NCBI RefSeq assembly: GCF_018383585.1
Contig: NZ_JAHAMK010000005.1
Location: 112,387-176,386, forward strand
Origin: Microvirga sp. 3-52
GTDB taxonomy: Bacteria > Pseudomonadota > Alphaproteobacteria > Rhizobiales > Beijerinckiaceae
Reading direction: 5' to 3'
DNA length: 64,000 nucleotides
The notes under the pieces were generated by a model, which did no database searches, was not told where the DNA came from, and saw only the letters and a list, made by a program, of their open reading frames with translations. The position numbers and the translations under genes are program-made. Of this stretch, positions 53,684 to 62,794 are shown one piece after another (position 1 is the first letter of the stretch; each line of letters starts with the position of its first letter).

Positions 53684-54832
53684 ATGAAGCACATTTCCAT
53701 TGTCAGCGCGCTCGCCGTCTCGCTGCCCGCCCTGCTCGGGCCGGCCGTGGCCCAGGAGAAGACGTTGACCGGCGAACGTACGATCGTGGTCGCCCATCGC
53801 GGCGCCAGCGGCTATCTCCCGGAACACACCCTCGAGGGCTACAAGCTCGCCATCGAGATGGGGGCCGACTTCGTCGAGCCCGACCTCGTGGTGACCAAGG
53901 ACGGCGTGCTGGTCGCCCGTCACGAGCCGATGCTGAGCGGCACCACCGATGTCGCCAACCGTCCGGAATTCGCCTCGCGCAAGACCACCCGCAAGGTCGA
54001 CGGCGTCGACACGACGGACTGGTTCGCCGGCGACTTCACCCTGGCCGAGATCAAGCAGCTGCGGGCCAAGCAGGCGATGGCGGACCGCGACCAGTCCAAG
54101 AACGGCCAGTTCCAGATCCCGACCCTGGACGAAGTGATCGACCTGGTGAAGAAGGAATCGGCCGTGCGTGGACGCACCGTGGGCATCGCGCCCGAGACCA
54201 AGCATCCGACGTTCCACGCGGCTTTGGGCCTTCCGATCGAGGACCGCCTCGTCGCCGTGCTCACGAAGGCCGGCTGGACGGCGAAGGACGCACCCGTGGT
54301 GATCCAGAGCTTCGAGACAGCGAACCTCAAGTACCTGAACACCAGGATCGACGTGCGCCTGGCCCAGCTCGTCGACGGGGCCGACGTCGACAAGGACGGC
54401 AACATGGTCATGGAGGCGCCATACGCGCAGCCCTATGATTTCGTGATCATCGGCGACAAGCGCACGAACAAGGACCTGCTGACGAAGGAGGGCCTCGCCG
54501 AGGTCAAGACCTACGCCGACATCATCGCCCCATGGAAGCCGTACATCCTGGCCAGCAGGCAGGTCGACAACAACAATGACGGCAAGCCGGACGATCTCAA
54601 CGGCGACGGCACGATCGACGAGCGCGACCGCATGCTCGTGGAGCCGTCAAGCGTGGTCAAGGACGCCCATGCGGCCGGCCTTCAGGTGTTCACTTGGACC
54701 TTCCGCAGCGAGCCGAAGCGCCTGACCTCCGACTTCAAGGGCGAACCGGCGGCGGAGTACAAGGCATTCTACGCGCTCGGCGTCGACGGCCTCTTCAGCG
54801 ACTTCACCGATCACGCCGTGAAGGCGCGCTGA
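53684..54832 (+). CDS. Periplasmic glycerophosphodiester phosphodiesterase (GlpQ-like)
   Basis: The 382-residue enzyme splits glycerophosphodiesters to glycerol-3-phosphate and an alcohol. A signal peptide ([20 protein letters not shown]) precedes the TIM barrel. Catalytic elements: [14 protein letters not shown] with the catalytic His, [10 protein letters not shown] with the metal residues, and [10 protein letters not shown] with the second His. About residues 285-305 hold an Asp/Asn/Gly-rich stretch ([18 protein letters not shown]) that looks like two calcium loops, not usual in GlpQ. The ATG follows AGGAGG. Confidence 0.93.
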   Translation: MKHISIVSALAVSLPALLGPAVAQEKTLTGERTIVVAHRGASGYLPEHTLEGYKLAIEMGADFVEPDLVVTKDGVLVARHEPMLSGTTDVANRPEFASRKTTRKVDGVDTTDWFAGDFTLAEIKQLRAKQAMADRDQSKNGQFQIPTLDEVIDLVKKESAVRGRTVGIAPETKHPTFHAALGLPIEDRLVAVLTKAGWTAKDAPVVIQSFETANLKYLNTRIDVRLAQLVDGADVDKDGNMVMEAPYAQPYDFVIIGDKRTNKDLLTKEGLAEVKTYADIIAPWKPYILASRQVDNNNDGKPDDLNGDGTIDERDRMLVEPSSVVKDAHAAGLQVFTWTFRSEPKRLTSDFKGEPAAEYKAFYALGVDGLFSDFTDHAVKAR

Positions 54833-54861
54833 CTCCAAGCCCGAATCCACGAAAGCGCCTC

Positions 54862-54889
54862 CGCCCGTGACGACGCCGTCGCACGGGCG
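54862..54889. terminator. Bidirectional hairpin between the GDPD gene and its convergent neighbour
   Basis: CGCCCGTG (54862-54869) pairs with CACGGGCG (54882-54889). It sits in the 75-base convergent gap, without a T-run on either side. Confidence 0.55.
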
Positions 54890-54907
54890 AGGTTGGCCCC
54901 GATCACT

Positions 54908-55447
54908 TCAGCAGGAGATCTGCGCTCCCGTCATGTGAACCGGCGTGATGGGCCTGACGTCCCGACCCGCGACGGCACAGGTGAGGCGCGCCTCGGACCG
55001 GCATTGAGGCCCCTTCGGCGGGCCGGCTCTCGGCCCGACGGCAAACTGAACCGTCACTTCTCCAGGAGCCGTCTCGAGAAAGCCTTCGACCGACGACAGC
55101 CAGGTTTGGCCGACCATGTCCTCCGTGGCCCGCGCTTCGCTCAGAGCCTGCTCGACACAGGCTGCCGCCGCATCCTTCGGCAGCAGGGGCTCGGGCGGGA
55201 CGGGCTGCGCGATAGCCGCCGTCGTCTCGACGTCCGGCACCGGCTTCGTCGTGGCCGCCTGCGGCTCGGAGGCTTGCGGATCGCCACGCAAGCCGTTGAC
55301 GGCCGCGAGCGCCAGAATGGCGAAGACCCCTGTTTGAATCGGGATGCGCTTCAGCTTGCTCAGGAGCGGAGCCCGGCTGAACAGCACCGGTCCAAACAGA
55401 TGAACGAAGACGGTAACGAGGGTGAGAAGAATGAGGAAACGCAACAT
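54908..55447 (-). CDS. Membrane-anchored protein of unknown function
   Basis: A 179-residue protein not recognised. Two hydrophobic segments lie at residues 4-24 (FLILLTLVTVFVHLFGPVLF) and 38-54 (TGVFAILALAAVNGL), followed by a Pro/Ala/Thr-rich linker and a soluble C-terminal domain (about 95-179) with four cysteines that could form disulfides (AAACVEQAL; GPQCRSEARLTCAV; final ISC). The layout suggests a periplasmic domain on a membrane anchor. Confidence 0.7.
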   Translation of the reverse strand: MLRFLILLTLVTVFVHLFGPVLFSRAPLLSKLKRIPIQTGVFAILALAAVNGLRGDPQASEPQAATTKPVPDVETTAAIAQPVPPEPLLPKDAAAACVEQALSEARATEDMVGQTWLSSVEGFLETAPGEVTVQFAVGPRAGPPKGPQCRSEARLTCAVAGRDVRPITPVHMTGAQISC

Positions 55448-55627
55448 AATGGATCGTGCCCGCGCGATATCGTGCGAAATGAACGTGTTGTCCTGGGAAC
55501 ATCCCTAACCTAACGCAGGATCCCCATGATCGCATGCGGCAAGTCCCGTTTCTCGATTTTATGGTTAGCGATGTCTTAACGATCCCGCACCGCATCGGCC
55601 ATCGGCCTGTTCTGAAGAGGAGGCGCG

Positions 55628-56863
55628 TTACGCGCGCTCCTCCCAGAGCCTGGCGAGTTCGACGATCGTCTTCACGGCCTTGTCCATGTCCTGGCTGCTG
55701 ACGAATTCCAGCGGGGAATGGAAGGCATGGCCGCCAGCGAATATGTTGGGACAGGGCAGCCCCATGAAGGAGAGGCGCGAGCCGTCCGTGCCGCCCCGGA
55801 TGCTGCCGCGCACGGGCTCCATGCCGGCACGCCTGATCGCCTCCACGGCGTATTCGACGATCTCCGGATTCTTGTCGAGCACCACCTTCATGTTGCGGTA
55901 CTGCTCCTTGACCGTGAAGGTGTAGCCGGAGCCCGGATAATTCTTCATCACCTCCTTGGTGATGTTTTCCAGCAGCGCCTCCTTGGTCTTGAGCCCCTCC
56001 TCCGTGAAATCGCGGATGATGAAGCTCAAGTTCGCCTTCTCCATCACGCCGGAGACGCCCGTCGGGTGGATGAAGCCGTCGCGGCCCCTCGTGGTCTCGG
56101 GCGCCATGTCCCTGGGCAGACGCGCGACGATGTCGCCGGCGATCCTGATGGCGTTCTCCATCTTGCCGAAGGCGAAGCCCGGATGGATCGCCACGCCCTT
56201 GATGGCGATGTCCACCGCATCGGCGGAAAAGGTCTCGTCCTCGATGGTGCCGGCCGTCTCGCCGTCCATCGTGTAGCCGAAATCGGCGCCGAGCTTCTTG
56301 AGATCCACCTTGTCGACCCCGCGGCCGATCTCCTCGTCGGCGGTGAAGAGGATGCGGATCGTGCCGTGCCTGACGTCCGGATTGTTGATCAGGAACTCTG
56401 CCGCCGCCATGATCTCGGCGATGCCGGCCTTGTCGTCGGCGCCGAGAAGCGTCGTGCCGTCCGAGGTGACGATATCGTGGCCGATCAGGTCCTTCAGCAC
56501 GGGTTGATCCGCGACGCGGATGACCTGGGCAGGGTCGCCCGGCAGCCGGATGTCGCCACCCTGGTAGTTCCGGACCACCTGCGGCTTGACGTTCGTGCCG
56601 GAAAAGTCCGGTGCCGTATCCATGTGGGCGCAGAAGCAGATCACGGGCACGTTGTTCTTGGGCGTATTCGACGGAATGGTCGCATAGATGTAACCGTGCT
56701 CGTCGAGATGCGCGTCGGAGATTCCAATCTCGAGCAGTTCCTCTACCAGCAGGCGACCGAGATTTTTCTGCTTCTCGGTCGAAGGCTGGGTCGGGGACTG
56801 GGCGTCCGACTGGGTGTCGATGACGACATAGCGGAGGAAACGGTCTGTAACGCTGGCGGCCAT
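55628..56863 (-). CDS. pepT: Peptidase T (tripeptide aminopeptidase)
   Basis: This 411-residue M20B zinc peptidase removes the N-terminal residue of tripeptides. Metal and catalytic residues are in CFCAHMDTAPD (His, Asp), LLGADDKAGIAEI (bridging Asp), FTADEEIGRGVD (catalytic and metal Glu), GYTMDGE and GGHAFHSPLEF. RGGTDGSRLSFMGLPCPN is the substrate-side loop. The start is put at MAASVTDRFLRY, the standard N-terminus; an extension to 56935 is out of character. It is divergent from the CAP-RTX gene. Confidence 0.95.
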   Translation of the reverse strand: MAASVTDRFLRYVVIDTQSDAQSPTQPSTEKQKNLGRLLVEELLEIGISDAHLDEHGYIYATIPSNTPKNNVPVICFCAHMDTAPDFSGTNVKPQVVRNYQGGDIRLPGDPAQVIRVADQPVLKDLIGHDIVTSDGTTLLGADDKAGIAEIMAAAEFLINNPDVRHGTIRILFTADEEIGRGVDKVDLKKLGADFGYTMDGETAGTIEDETFSADAVDIAIKGVAIHPGFAFGKMENAIRIAGDIVARLPRDMAPETTRGRDGFIHPTGVSGVMEKANLSFIIRDFTEEGLKTKEALLENITKEVMKNYPGSGYTFTVKEQYRNMKVVLDKNPEIVEYAVEAIRRAGMEPVRGSIRGGTDGSRLSFMGLPCPNIFAGGHAFHSPLEFVSSQDMDKAVKTIVELARLWEERA

Positions 56864-57106
56864 GGCTGGTGATCCGGATTGCGAGGAGATGCCGTGGAGT
56901 TGTAGCGGGGCCACGCCGTCCCGTGAATGGGCCATGAGGAAAATACTTCTTCCCGACCACCGGGACAGGCCTGCTGCAGGGATCCTGCAATCACATTGTC
57001 AACACATTGGCAGGCCATGCGCGGTTCTCATTCCGACAATGAACAAGACCGTTTTATTGCGTCGGAATGTAAGCCTAAGACGTTTTTCCAAGGGGCATTT
57101 TCAAGA

Positions 57107-58000
57107 ATGACGACACCAACCAATTTAGAAGCGCTTTTTCTGCAGCTCATCAACGAGGCTCGGACCAGCGCCGGGGTGAAGCCGCTCACATTCGACGGCG
57201 AACTTCTGGACTCCACTGACGCTCACAGCGCATGGATGGACCAGACGGATACGTTCTCCCACACCGGCGTGAACGGCTCCAGCGCCGGCGCCCGCATGAC
57301 GTCGGCCGGCTACGGATGGCAGGGCTGGGGCGAGAACATCGCCTATGTGAGCGGCGGAATGACCGAAGCGACGGTCCGCCAGCTGCACACCAACCTGATG
57401 AACTCGCCGGGCCACTATGCCAACATCGTCAACGGCTCGTTCGAGGAGATCGGGATCGGCCTGAAGGAAGGCACGATCAACGGCTATAAGGTCGTGTTCG
57501 TGACGCAGAACTTCGGCACGCCGAATGCGACGGAGCGGGCCGAAGCGAACGATGTCGGCACCACGGCTCCGACGCCGCCGACCACGCCCGCCGGACAATC
57601 CGTAGTCGGCAACAGCTCCAACAACACGCTGTACGGCACCTCCGGCAACGATACCCTCAACGGGAACGGCGGACGGGACGTGCTCTGGGGCCACTCGGGC
57701 AGCGATACCTTCCTGTTCGATACGACTTCGGAAGCCAATGGCGACACCATCAGCGACTTCGTCCATGGCACCGACAAGATCAACCTGTCGGGCATCGATG
57801 CCAGCACCCGGGCATCCGGAAACCAGGCGTTCAAGTTCATCGGCACGCAGAGCTTCCACAAGGTCGCCGGCGAGCTGAAGGCGTATCAGTCGAGCGGAAA
57901 CACGTATGTCGCCGGCGACGTGAACGGCGACGGCAATGCCGACTTCACGATCAAGGCCCTCGGGGCTCATACCTTCGCGACTGCCGACTTCGTCCTCTAA
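57107..58000 (+). CDS. CAP-domain protein with C-terminal RTX repeats
   Basis: A 297-residue protein: an N-terminal CAP/SCP (SCP-1, PR-1-like) domain (about 8-135) with the family blocks LINEARTSAGVKPLTFD, SHTGVNGSS, GWGENIAYVSG and NSPGHYANIV, then a Thr/Pro linker and a small RTX part (about 160-200, LYGTSGNDTLNGNGGRDVLWG) with a metallopeptidase-type C-terminal region (GDTISDFVHGTDKINLSGID, DVNGDGNADFTIK) ending ATADFVL. There is no signal peptide, so type I secretion is expected. The RTX protein at 51968 ends likewise in FVL. AAGGGG lies ahead of the ATG. Confidence 0.9.
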   Translation: MTTPTNLEALFLQLINEARTSAGVKPLTFDGELLDSTDAHSAWMDQTDTFSHTGVNGSSAGARMTSAGYGWQGWGENIAYVSGGMTEATVRQLHTNLMNSPGHYANIVNGSFEEIGIGLKEGTINGYKVVFVTQNFGTPNATERAEANDVGTTAPTPPTTPAGQSVVGNSSNNTLYGTSGNDTLNGNGGRDVLWGHSGSDTFLFDTTSEANGDTISDFVHGTDKINLSGIDASTRASGNQAFKFIGTQSFHKVAGELKAYQSSGNTYVAGDVNGDGNADFTIKALGAHTFATADFVL

Positions 58001-58022
58001 CGGACGATTCATCATCTCTCCA

Positions 58023-58085
58023 CGTCATGGCCGGGCTCGTCCCGGCCATTTCGATCAAAAGAGCGGCGCGCCCCTCACATCGTCA
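58023..58085. repeat. Dispersed palindromic intergenic repeat, copy K (partial)
   Basis: Left hairpin GTCATGGCCGGG/CCCGGCCATTTC and a GAGCGGCGCGC centre only; the right arm is replaced by the end of the ykoC gene. It marks the convergent gap between the CAP-RTX gene and the transporter operon. Confidence 0.65.
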
Positions 58086-58809
58086 TCACGACGCCGCACC
58101 CACCCAGCACTCCCAACGCGAGAGCAACGAACACCCCATCGCGCCCGTGAAACGCGGGCGCGTTCATGATCGTGCGTGGCCCATCCGGGCTGAGGCCCCT
58201 GGCCTCCATGGCGATTGCCGTGCGGCCGGCGCGGCGGATGGCGAAGGCAAGCAGCGGGATCACGAGGCTCACCAGTTCGAAGGGACCCGGAATACGCCGC
58301 AGGCGACGGCCGGACTTCATGGCGCGAGCCAGCCGCATCTGCTGCGCCTCCCCGGCCAGGTCGGGCACGAGCTGCATGGCGGCGAACAGCGAATAGCCGA
58401 TGCGCGGAGGCAGTCCGGCGTGCCGCATCAGAGCGCGCACGAAGAGCCCGGGATCGGTGGTGAGCGCAAAGAACAGGGAGATCATGCCGCAGGCGAGCGC
58501 ACGCAGGAACAGGGTGACGCCCGCCGAGAACTCGGGCGAGGCGAGAACGGATTCGCGCGCCATGCGCAAGGCGAAATCGCTCTCCTGGCGAAACAGTAGG
58601 CTGGTGGTGAGAAAGCCGAAACCGAACAGGGCGAACGGCACCATCAGGGCGAGCAGCACCAGCGGCGAGGTGCGATGGAGGACGACGAGTGCGAGTGCCG
58701 GCGCCAGGATCGCGGCAAGCTGGAACCGCGGGTCGAAGACCAGCACCGCGGCGACGAGCCAGATGCAGCAGACCATGAGTTTCGACAGCGGGTTGAGGGA
58801 TGTCAGCAT
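58075..58809 (-). CDS. Energy-coupling factor transporter transmembrane protein (EcfT/YkoC-like)
   Basis: The 244-residue scaffold subunit of an ECF importer couples the ATPase to the substrate-binding membrane protein. Five or so membrane helices are followed by the two coupling helices with Ala-Arg motifs (MRLARAMKSGRR and AMEARGLSPDG), the hallmark of EcfT. It overlaps the ATPase gene by seven bases and is the last gene of the operon behind the TPP riboswitch. Confidence 0.92.
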   Translation of the reverse strand: MLTSLNPLSKLMVCCIWLVAAVLVFDPRFQLAAILAPALALVVLHRTSPLVLLALMVPFALFGFGFLTTSLLFRQESDFALRMARESVLASPEFSAGVTLFLRALACGMISLFFALTTDPGLFVRALMRHAGLPPRIGYSLFAAMQLVPDLAGEAQQMRLARAMKSGRRLRRIPGPFELVSLVIPLLAFAIRRAGRTAIAMEARGLSPDGPRTIMNAPAFHGRDGVFVALALGVLGGCGVVMTM

Positions 58810-60500
58810 GGGACAGCCTCAAGCCTTGTGGCGGTGGCCTTCAGCCATCGCATCGCCGCGGCACATGCAGGCTCGGCAAGCCCGGCGCGGGCGAGAAGAG
58901 CGGCATCGTTCATCAGCTCCTGCGTGGGACCATCGGCCAGGATTCCCCCCTCCCCGACCACGATCGAACGGGGGCAGAGCTTCAGGGCGAGATCCATGTC
59001 GTGCGTGATCAGCGCAAGGGTATGCCCCCTCTCGCGCAGGGACAGGATCTCCCGCGTGAGAAGCGCTGCACCATGGGCATCAAGCCCCGCCATCGGCTCA
59101 TCGAGCACGAGGAGCGGCCAACGGTCCGACAGGGTGAGCGAGGCCAGCGCGAGCTTGCGCTTCTGGCCCTGCGACAGCTCGAGCGGGTGGTGTCTCGTGA
59201 GCTCCGCGAGGCCCCAGCTCTCCAGCGCCTCCGCTACACGCACGGCCTTCGCGTCTGCGCTCATGCGCTCCGGCAGCGCGGTGAGCAGTTCCTCGCGCAC
59301 GGTCCCGGCGGTGAACTGGCTCTCGGGACGCTGGAAAGCATAGCCGCCCGGCGGACCTTCGCGCACGCCGGCCTTCGGCGGCAGGAGACCCGCGAGGCAT
59401 AAGCCCAGCGTCGACTTGCCGGCGCCGTTCCTGCCCAACACGCCGAGGATCTCGCCCTCGCGGATGGAGAGGTCGATGCCGCGCAGCACGGCCGGCCCGA
59501 GGAAGGGTGCGCAATCGACCTTTGCCAACTGAACGAGCACGGACGCATCGCGCGTGACCACGGATGGTCCGGCCGCGGCCACGAAGGCCTCCACGGCGGA
59601 CCGCGCTTTGTCGAGATGCTCGCTTGGAGCACGTACAGGATCGAGATGTGCGAGCGCTTCGTCGACGGAAAGGGGCGCGACCGGCGCTGCGATGCCCGCC
59701 CGCCCCATTTCCGCATCGAGCGCACTGGCGGCAGGACACCAGATGCCCTGCGATTGCAGAAGCGAGCGCTCGTCGCGAAAGATCGTGCGCGGATCGCCTT
59801 GTGCGATGACTCTGCCGTCGCGTCCGAGCACGACCATGCGGTCGATGGATTCGATCAGGCCGTCGAGCCTGTGGTCGACGATGAGGATGGTTTGCCCGCC
59901 CTCGCCGCTCGTCAGCAAATCATGCAGGCGCCGCGCGGCCTCCGGCGCAAGGTGCGCGGTCGGCTCGTCGGCGACGAAGAGTGGCGCGTCCTGAACGAGG
60001 GTCGCTGCCAGCGCAACGAGCTGGCGTTCGCCGCCCGAGAGCTGTGTGGAACGACGACGGCGCCAGTCCTCCGGCACGCTGACCTTTCGCATGGCCTCCG
60101 TGACAGCCTGCGTGATGCGCTCCGGCGGCAGGGCGCGGTTTTCGAGCGCGAAGGCGAGCTCGTCCTCGACCCGCATGCCGCAGAGCGTCTGGTCCGCATC
60201 CTGGAAATACTGCGCAACCTGGCGCGCCCAGTCCCATGGCTTCTGCGAGGAGACATCCTGACCGAAAAGCCGGACATGTCCGCTCACCTCGGCGGGAATG
60301 CTGTCGGGTATGAGGCCCGTCAGCGTCAGCAGAAGCGTGGATTTTCCGGAGCCCGACGGCCCGAGCAGGAGAACCCGCTCGCCAGGCCTGATCGACAGGT
60401 CCACGGGCCCGACCGCAGGACGCCCCGCGAAGGGATAGAGAACCTCGACTCCGCGCCACTCCGCGGCGGGCTCAAGCAGCAGCGGAGCGCTTCTCGACAT
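58803..60500 (-). CDS. Energy-coupling factor ABC transporter ATPase, two fused domains (YkoD-like)
   Basis: A 565-residue double ATPase. Domain 1 (about 15-240) has Walker A LLGPSGSGKSTLL, signature QLSGGERQLVALA and Walker B LFVADEPTAHL; domain 2 (about 325-540) has VLGRNGAGKSTLG, ELSQGQKRKLALA and LLVLDEPMAGLD, both with the H-loop histidine. It powers the importer made with the neighbouring EcfT and YkoE proteins. The ATG of MSRSAPLLLEP lies inside the end of the ykoE gene (29-base overlap). Confidence 0.93.
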   Translation of the reverse strand: MSRSAPLLLEPAAEWRGVEVLYPFAGRPAVGPVDLSIRPGERVLLLGPSGSGKSTLLLTLTGLIPDSIPAEVSGHVRLFGQDVSSQKPWDWARQVAQYFQDADQTLCGMRVEDELAFALENRALPPERITQAVTEAMRKVSVPEDWRRRRSTQLSGGERQLVALAATLVQDAPLFVADEPTAHLAPEAARRLHDLLTSGEGGQTILIVDHRLDGLIESIDRMVVLGRDGRVIAQGDPRTIFRDERSLLQSQGIWCPAASALDAEMGRAGIAAPVAPLSVDEALAHLDPVRAPSEHLDKARSAVEAFVAAAGPSVVTRDASVLVQLAKVDCAPFLGPAVLRGIDLSIREGEILGVLGRNGAGKSTLGLCLAGLLPPKAGVREGPPGGYAFQRPESQFTAGTVREELLTALPERMSADAKAVRVAEALESWGLAELTRHHPLELSQGQKRKLALASLTLSDRWPLLVLDEPMAGLDAHGAALLTREILSLRERGHTLALITHDMDLALKLCPRSIVVGEGGILADGPTQELMNDAALLARAGLAEPACAAAMRWLKATATRLEAVPC

Positions 60501-61056
60501 CGATCGCAAGGCCCGCGAGCGCGCCCGTCCTGTAGAGCGCCTGCACGATGATGTGAGCAAGCCATCCGCCGAGCAGCGCGCCGCTCAAAGTCCGCAGCAC
60601 GAACATGGCGACGAGCAGGGTCGGCTGCAGCGCGCCGTAATCGAACCGGATCCAGGTGTAGATATAGGAGAAGATCGCCGCGCCCACGCCCGCCGCCATC
60701 AGCACCGGCAGCGAATAATTGCGCCAGCGCGTTGCTGCGAAGACCGCTTCCGCGCCCGCGCCCTGGATGATGCCGCTGACCACGAGCAGCAAGCCGGCGG
60801 GGCTTCCCAGCAGCACCTGCACCGCTGCGGCCAGCACTTCGGCCGCGAAGGCGGCGCCGGGCTTGCGGATGACGGCGGCGGCCACCATCGAGGCGACGAA
60901 CCAGAAACCCATCACCACGTCCATCGTCAGGGGACCGAAGACCGCCTGCGCGATCAGCCACACTTGCACCCAGCCGAGATAGAGCACGGCGAACACCGCG
61001 CCGATCACGGTGACGATGAGGATTTCCCTCAATGTCCAGCCACGGGACACGGACAT
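60472..61056 (-). CDS. ECF transporter S component for thiamine/HMP (YkoE)
   Basis: The 194-residue substrate-binding membrane subunit, six helices long, of the YkoE family. REILIVTVIGAVFAVLYLGW, FGPLTMDVVMGFWFVASM and GAGAEAVFAATRWRNYSLPV are family stretches. YkoE in Bacillus takes up hydroxymethylpyrimidine or thiamine precursors; the TPP riboswitch and the YkoF neighbour support the same here. Confidence 0.93.
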   Translation of the reverse strand: MSVSRGWTLREILIVTVIGAVFAVLYLGWVQVWLIAQAVFGPLTMDVVMGFWFVASMVAAAVIRKPGAAFAAEVLAAAVQVLLGSPAGLLLVVSGIIQGAGAEAVFAATRWRNYSLPVLMAAGVGAAIFSYIYTWIRFDYGALQPTLLVAMFVLRTLSGALLGGWLAHIIVQALYRTGALAGLAIDVEKRSAAA

Positions 61057-61094
61057 GACGACCTCCTTGTTGTACGACGAGTTGTTGCGGAAAA

Positions 61095-61703
61095 TTACGC
61101 TTTGCTCGGACTGTTCGCCGAGACCTTGAGATCAAGCGCCACATGGCCCTGCGGCGCGCCGAAGCGCAGGAAGGCTTCGCTCAACGTGGCGAAGACCGGG
61201 CCCGCGTCGCCGCGCAGCTTGGTGCAGAAATTCTTCGAGCGGTCGAAGACGCCGGATGCCTTCAGAAAGTCGATGCAGCCGTAGATCTCGTCCATGTGAT
61301 GTCCGCTGCCGAGCGGATAGAGCGAGAATTGCGCGGCCACGACCTGCCCGGTTCTGGGAGTCGCCTCCACATGCCCCACGGCGGCGACAATGCGCGCCTG
61401 GAGCGGTTGATCGTGGTTCGAGCCGGCGACCGGCGTGCAGATCGGATCGTCGGGCTCACCCGGACAGCCGCGCGAGACGGTTGCGGCGAGCACGCAGTGA
61501 ACGCCGCGGCGCGATGCTGCGAGAAACAGATCGCGCATGGCGGGAAAGATCTGCTCGGGCGGACCGACGATCAGCGTCGAGATGTCGTCCGTCTCGATCC
61601 TGAAGTTGGAACGGTAAGGCTCAAGCGCCCCGATGGCACCGAGGATGACATCGACGAAATCGTCGGTCATCGGGTAGAGGGAAATCTGTGCGCCGGAAAA
61701 CAT
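61095..61703 (-). CDS. YkoF-family thiamine/HMP-binding protein
   Basis: A 202-residue cytosolic protein of two tandem YkoF repeats (about 5-90 and 115-195), each starting with the matching phrase AQISLYPMTDDF or AQFSLYPLGSGHHMDEI. Bacillus YkoF binds thiamine and hydroxymethylpyrimidine. The ATG at 61703 with GAGGTGAC in front is preferred over the GTG two codons earlier. It is the first gene after the TPP riboswitch. Confidence 0.92.
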   Translation of the reverse strand: MFSGAQISLYPMTDDFVDVILGAIGALEPYRSNFRIETDDISTLIVGPPEQIFPAMRDLFLAASRRGVHCVLAATVSRGCPGEPDDPICTPVAGSNHDQPLQARIVAAVGHVEATPRTGQVVAAQFSLYPLGSGHHMDEIYGCIDFLKASGVFDRSKNFCTKLRGDAGPVFATLSEAFLRFGAPQGHVALDLKVSANSPSKA

Positions 61704-61710
61704 CGTCACC

Positions 61711-61800
61711 TCGCTCCGCTGGCATTACCCAGATCAGCTTGAGGGTCCAACGACTTCGCGTCGTCATCTCAGCCCCGGCGATACGGAGCACCCCTGTCAG
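61711..61800 (-). promoter_or_regulatory. TPP (THI-box) riboswitch
   Basis: On the minus strand: CAGGGGTGCTCC, then GGGCTGAGAT, a variable hairpin, ACCCTCAAGCTGATCTGGGTAA in short as CTGATCTGGGTAATGCC, and AGCGGAG. These are the conserved boxes of the TPP aptamer. The closing helix reaches to within a few bases of the ykoF start, so it probably hides the ribosome site when TPP is bound, shutting the uptake genes off. Confidence 0.95.
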
Positions 61801-61809
61801 ATGCGACCT

Positions 61810-61838
61810 GCTTAGCACCTTTTTCCGCAGCATGGCAA
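61810..61838 (-). promoter_or_regulatory. Candidate promoter of the yko operon
   Basis: On the minus strand TTGCCA (61838-61833) and CTAAGC (61815-61810) are exactly 17 bases apart. The implied start lies at the 5' edge of the riboswitch. Confidence 0.45.
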
Positions 61839-61874
61839 GCCGGTCGCGCGCTTGCCGTCGGAAGATCGCAGCCC

Positions 61875-62606
61875 CTACTGCACGGTGACCTGATCCTTGA
61901 TCCGCTCGAAGGCGGTGCGGCGCACCACACGCTTCTTCACCAGATCCTCCACCGACTTATACGGGCGCCCCCTGACGATGGCGCGGCCGAGCGAGCCGGC
62001 ACCCTTCAATTTGTTGAGTTCTTCGATGGAGCTCTTGTTGAGATCGACGAGGCTTTCAGCGGAGCCGCCGGCAGGAACATAAGAATCCGCGAGGCTCGCC
62101 TGCTGGGTCACGGTACCCGTCATGGTCATGTCGGTGGGCGCAGCAGGCAGCGGCTTGGCGGGCTTGCTCTTGGACGGCTGCCGGACGACGGCCTCGAACT
62201 GTTTCAGGACCGCAAGGGAATGATCGTGAGAGAGCCCGATGGAAGCAGGATCCATGACGGCCTCGAGGGAGGCTTGGTCTGTCTCCTCCTCTTCCGCCAT
62301 GGGCGGAGGAGCGAGGGCCGGCCGCTTCATGGGCAGCGCAATCGGCACGGATGGATCCGCATTGGCAATCTGAACGCGATCGGTCCGATCGGGTGGAGCT
62401 GCAGTTCGCGATTCGACGGCAATCGTCTGCGGCGGGGCTGCAGCCACCATCCCTTCCGAGGCGGGGCCGCTTCCCTGGAACCGCCACAGGGCCAGCCACC
62501 CGGCGCTCATGAGTGCAATCACGAGCAGAACGCGGATGGCCTGGAAGGCCGCGTTATCGTGCGGTTCGCGGGGCGTTTGGGTTCGAGACAAATCGCCAAC
62601 CTGCAT
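61875..62606 (-). CDS. ComEA-like helix-hairpin-helix protein with membrane anchor
   Basis: The 243-residue protein has a short cytosolic start, one membrane helix (AIRVLLVIALMSAGWLALW), a long Pro/Ala/Glu-rich disordered region (about 50-175) and a C-terminal helix-hairpin-helix (about 185-240: LVDLNKSSIEELNKLKGAG; AIVRGRPYKSVEDLVKKRVV). The last part is the ComEA DNA-binding fold. Competence ComEA proteins are smaller and periplasmic; this larger anchored form is common in Rhizobiales and need not act in DNA uptake. The ATG is preceded by GAGGATCCC. Confidence 0.82.
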   Translation of the reverse strand: MQVGDLSRTQTPREPHDNAAFQAIRVLLVIALMSAGWLALWRFQGSGPASEGMVAAAPPQTIAVESRTAAPPDRTDRVQIANADPSVPIALPMKRPALAPPPMAEEEETDQASLEAVMDPASIGLSHDHSLAVLKQFEAVVRQPSKSKPAKPLPAAPTDMTMTGTVTQQASLADSYVPAGGSAESLVDLNKSSIEELNKLKGAGSLGRAIVRGRPYKSVEDLVKKRVVRRTAFERIKDQVTVQ

Positions 62607-62794
62607 GGGATCCTCGCACATTCAATCGACGACGGAGCCTTGGTCTGGCCTTAGGGCTAGACAGCGTATGTGGCGCAGGCGTGGCAATCCGTGCACGCAA
62701 AGCGGCTTCAACGGGAATTTCGGCTAGGTATCTACATCTTTCGAGGGACGATGAAGGCGGCCGGCAACATCATCACCTTTCGGAAGATGCGCTT

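Noticed and set aside
54903..56990. A 695-codon minus-strand frame
   Set aside because: It is another frame of the pepT strand and the gene after it; PepT has all its metal ligands, this product has none.
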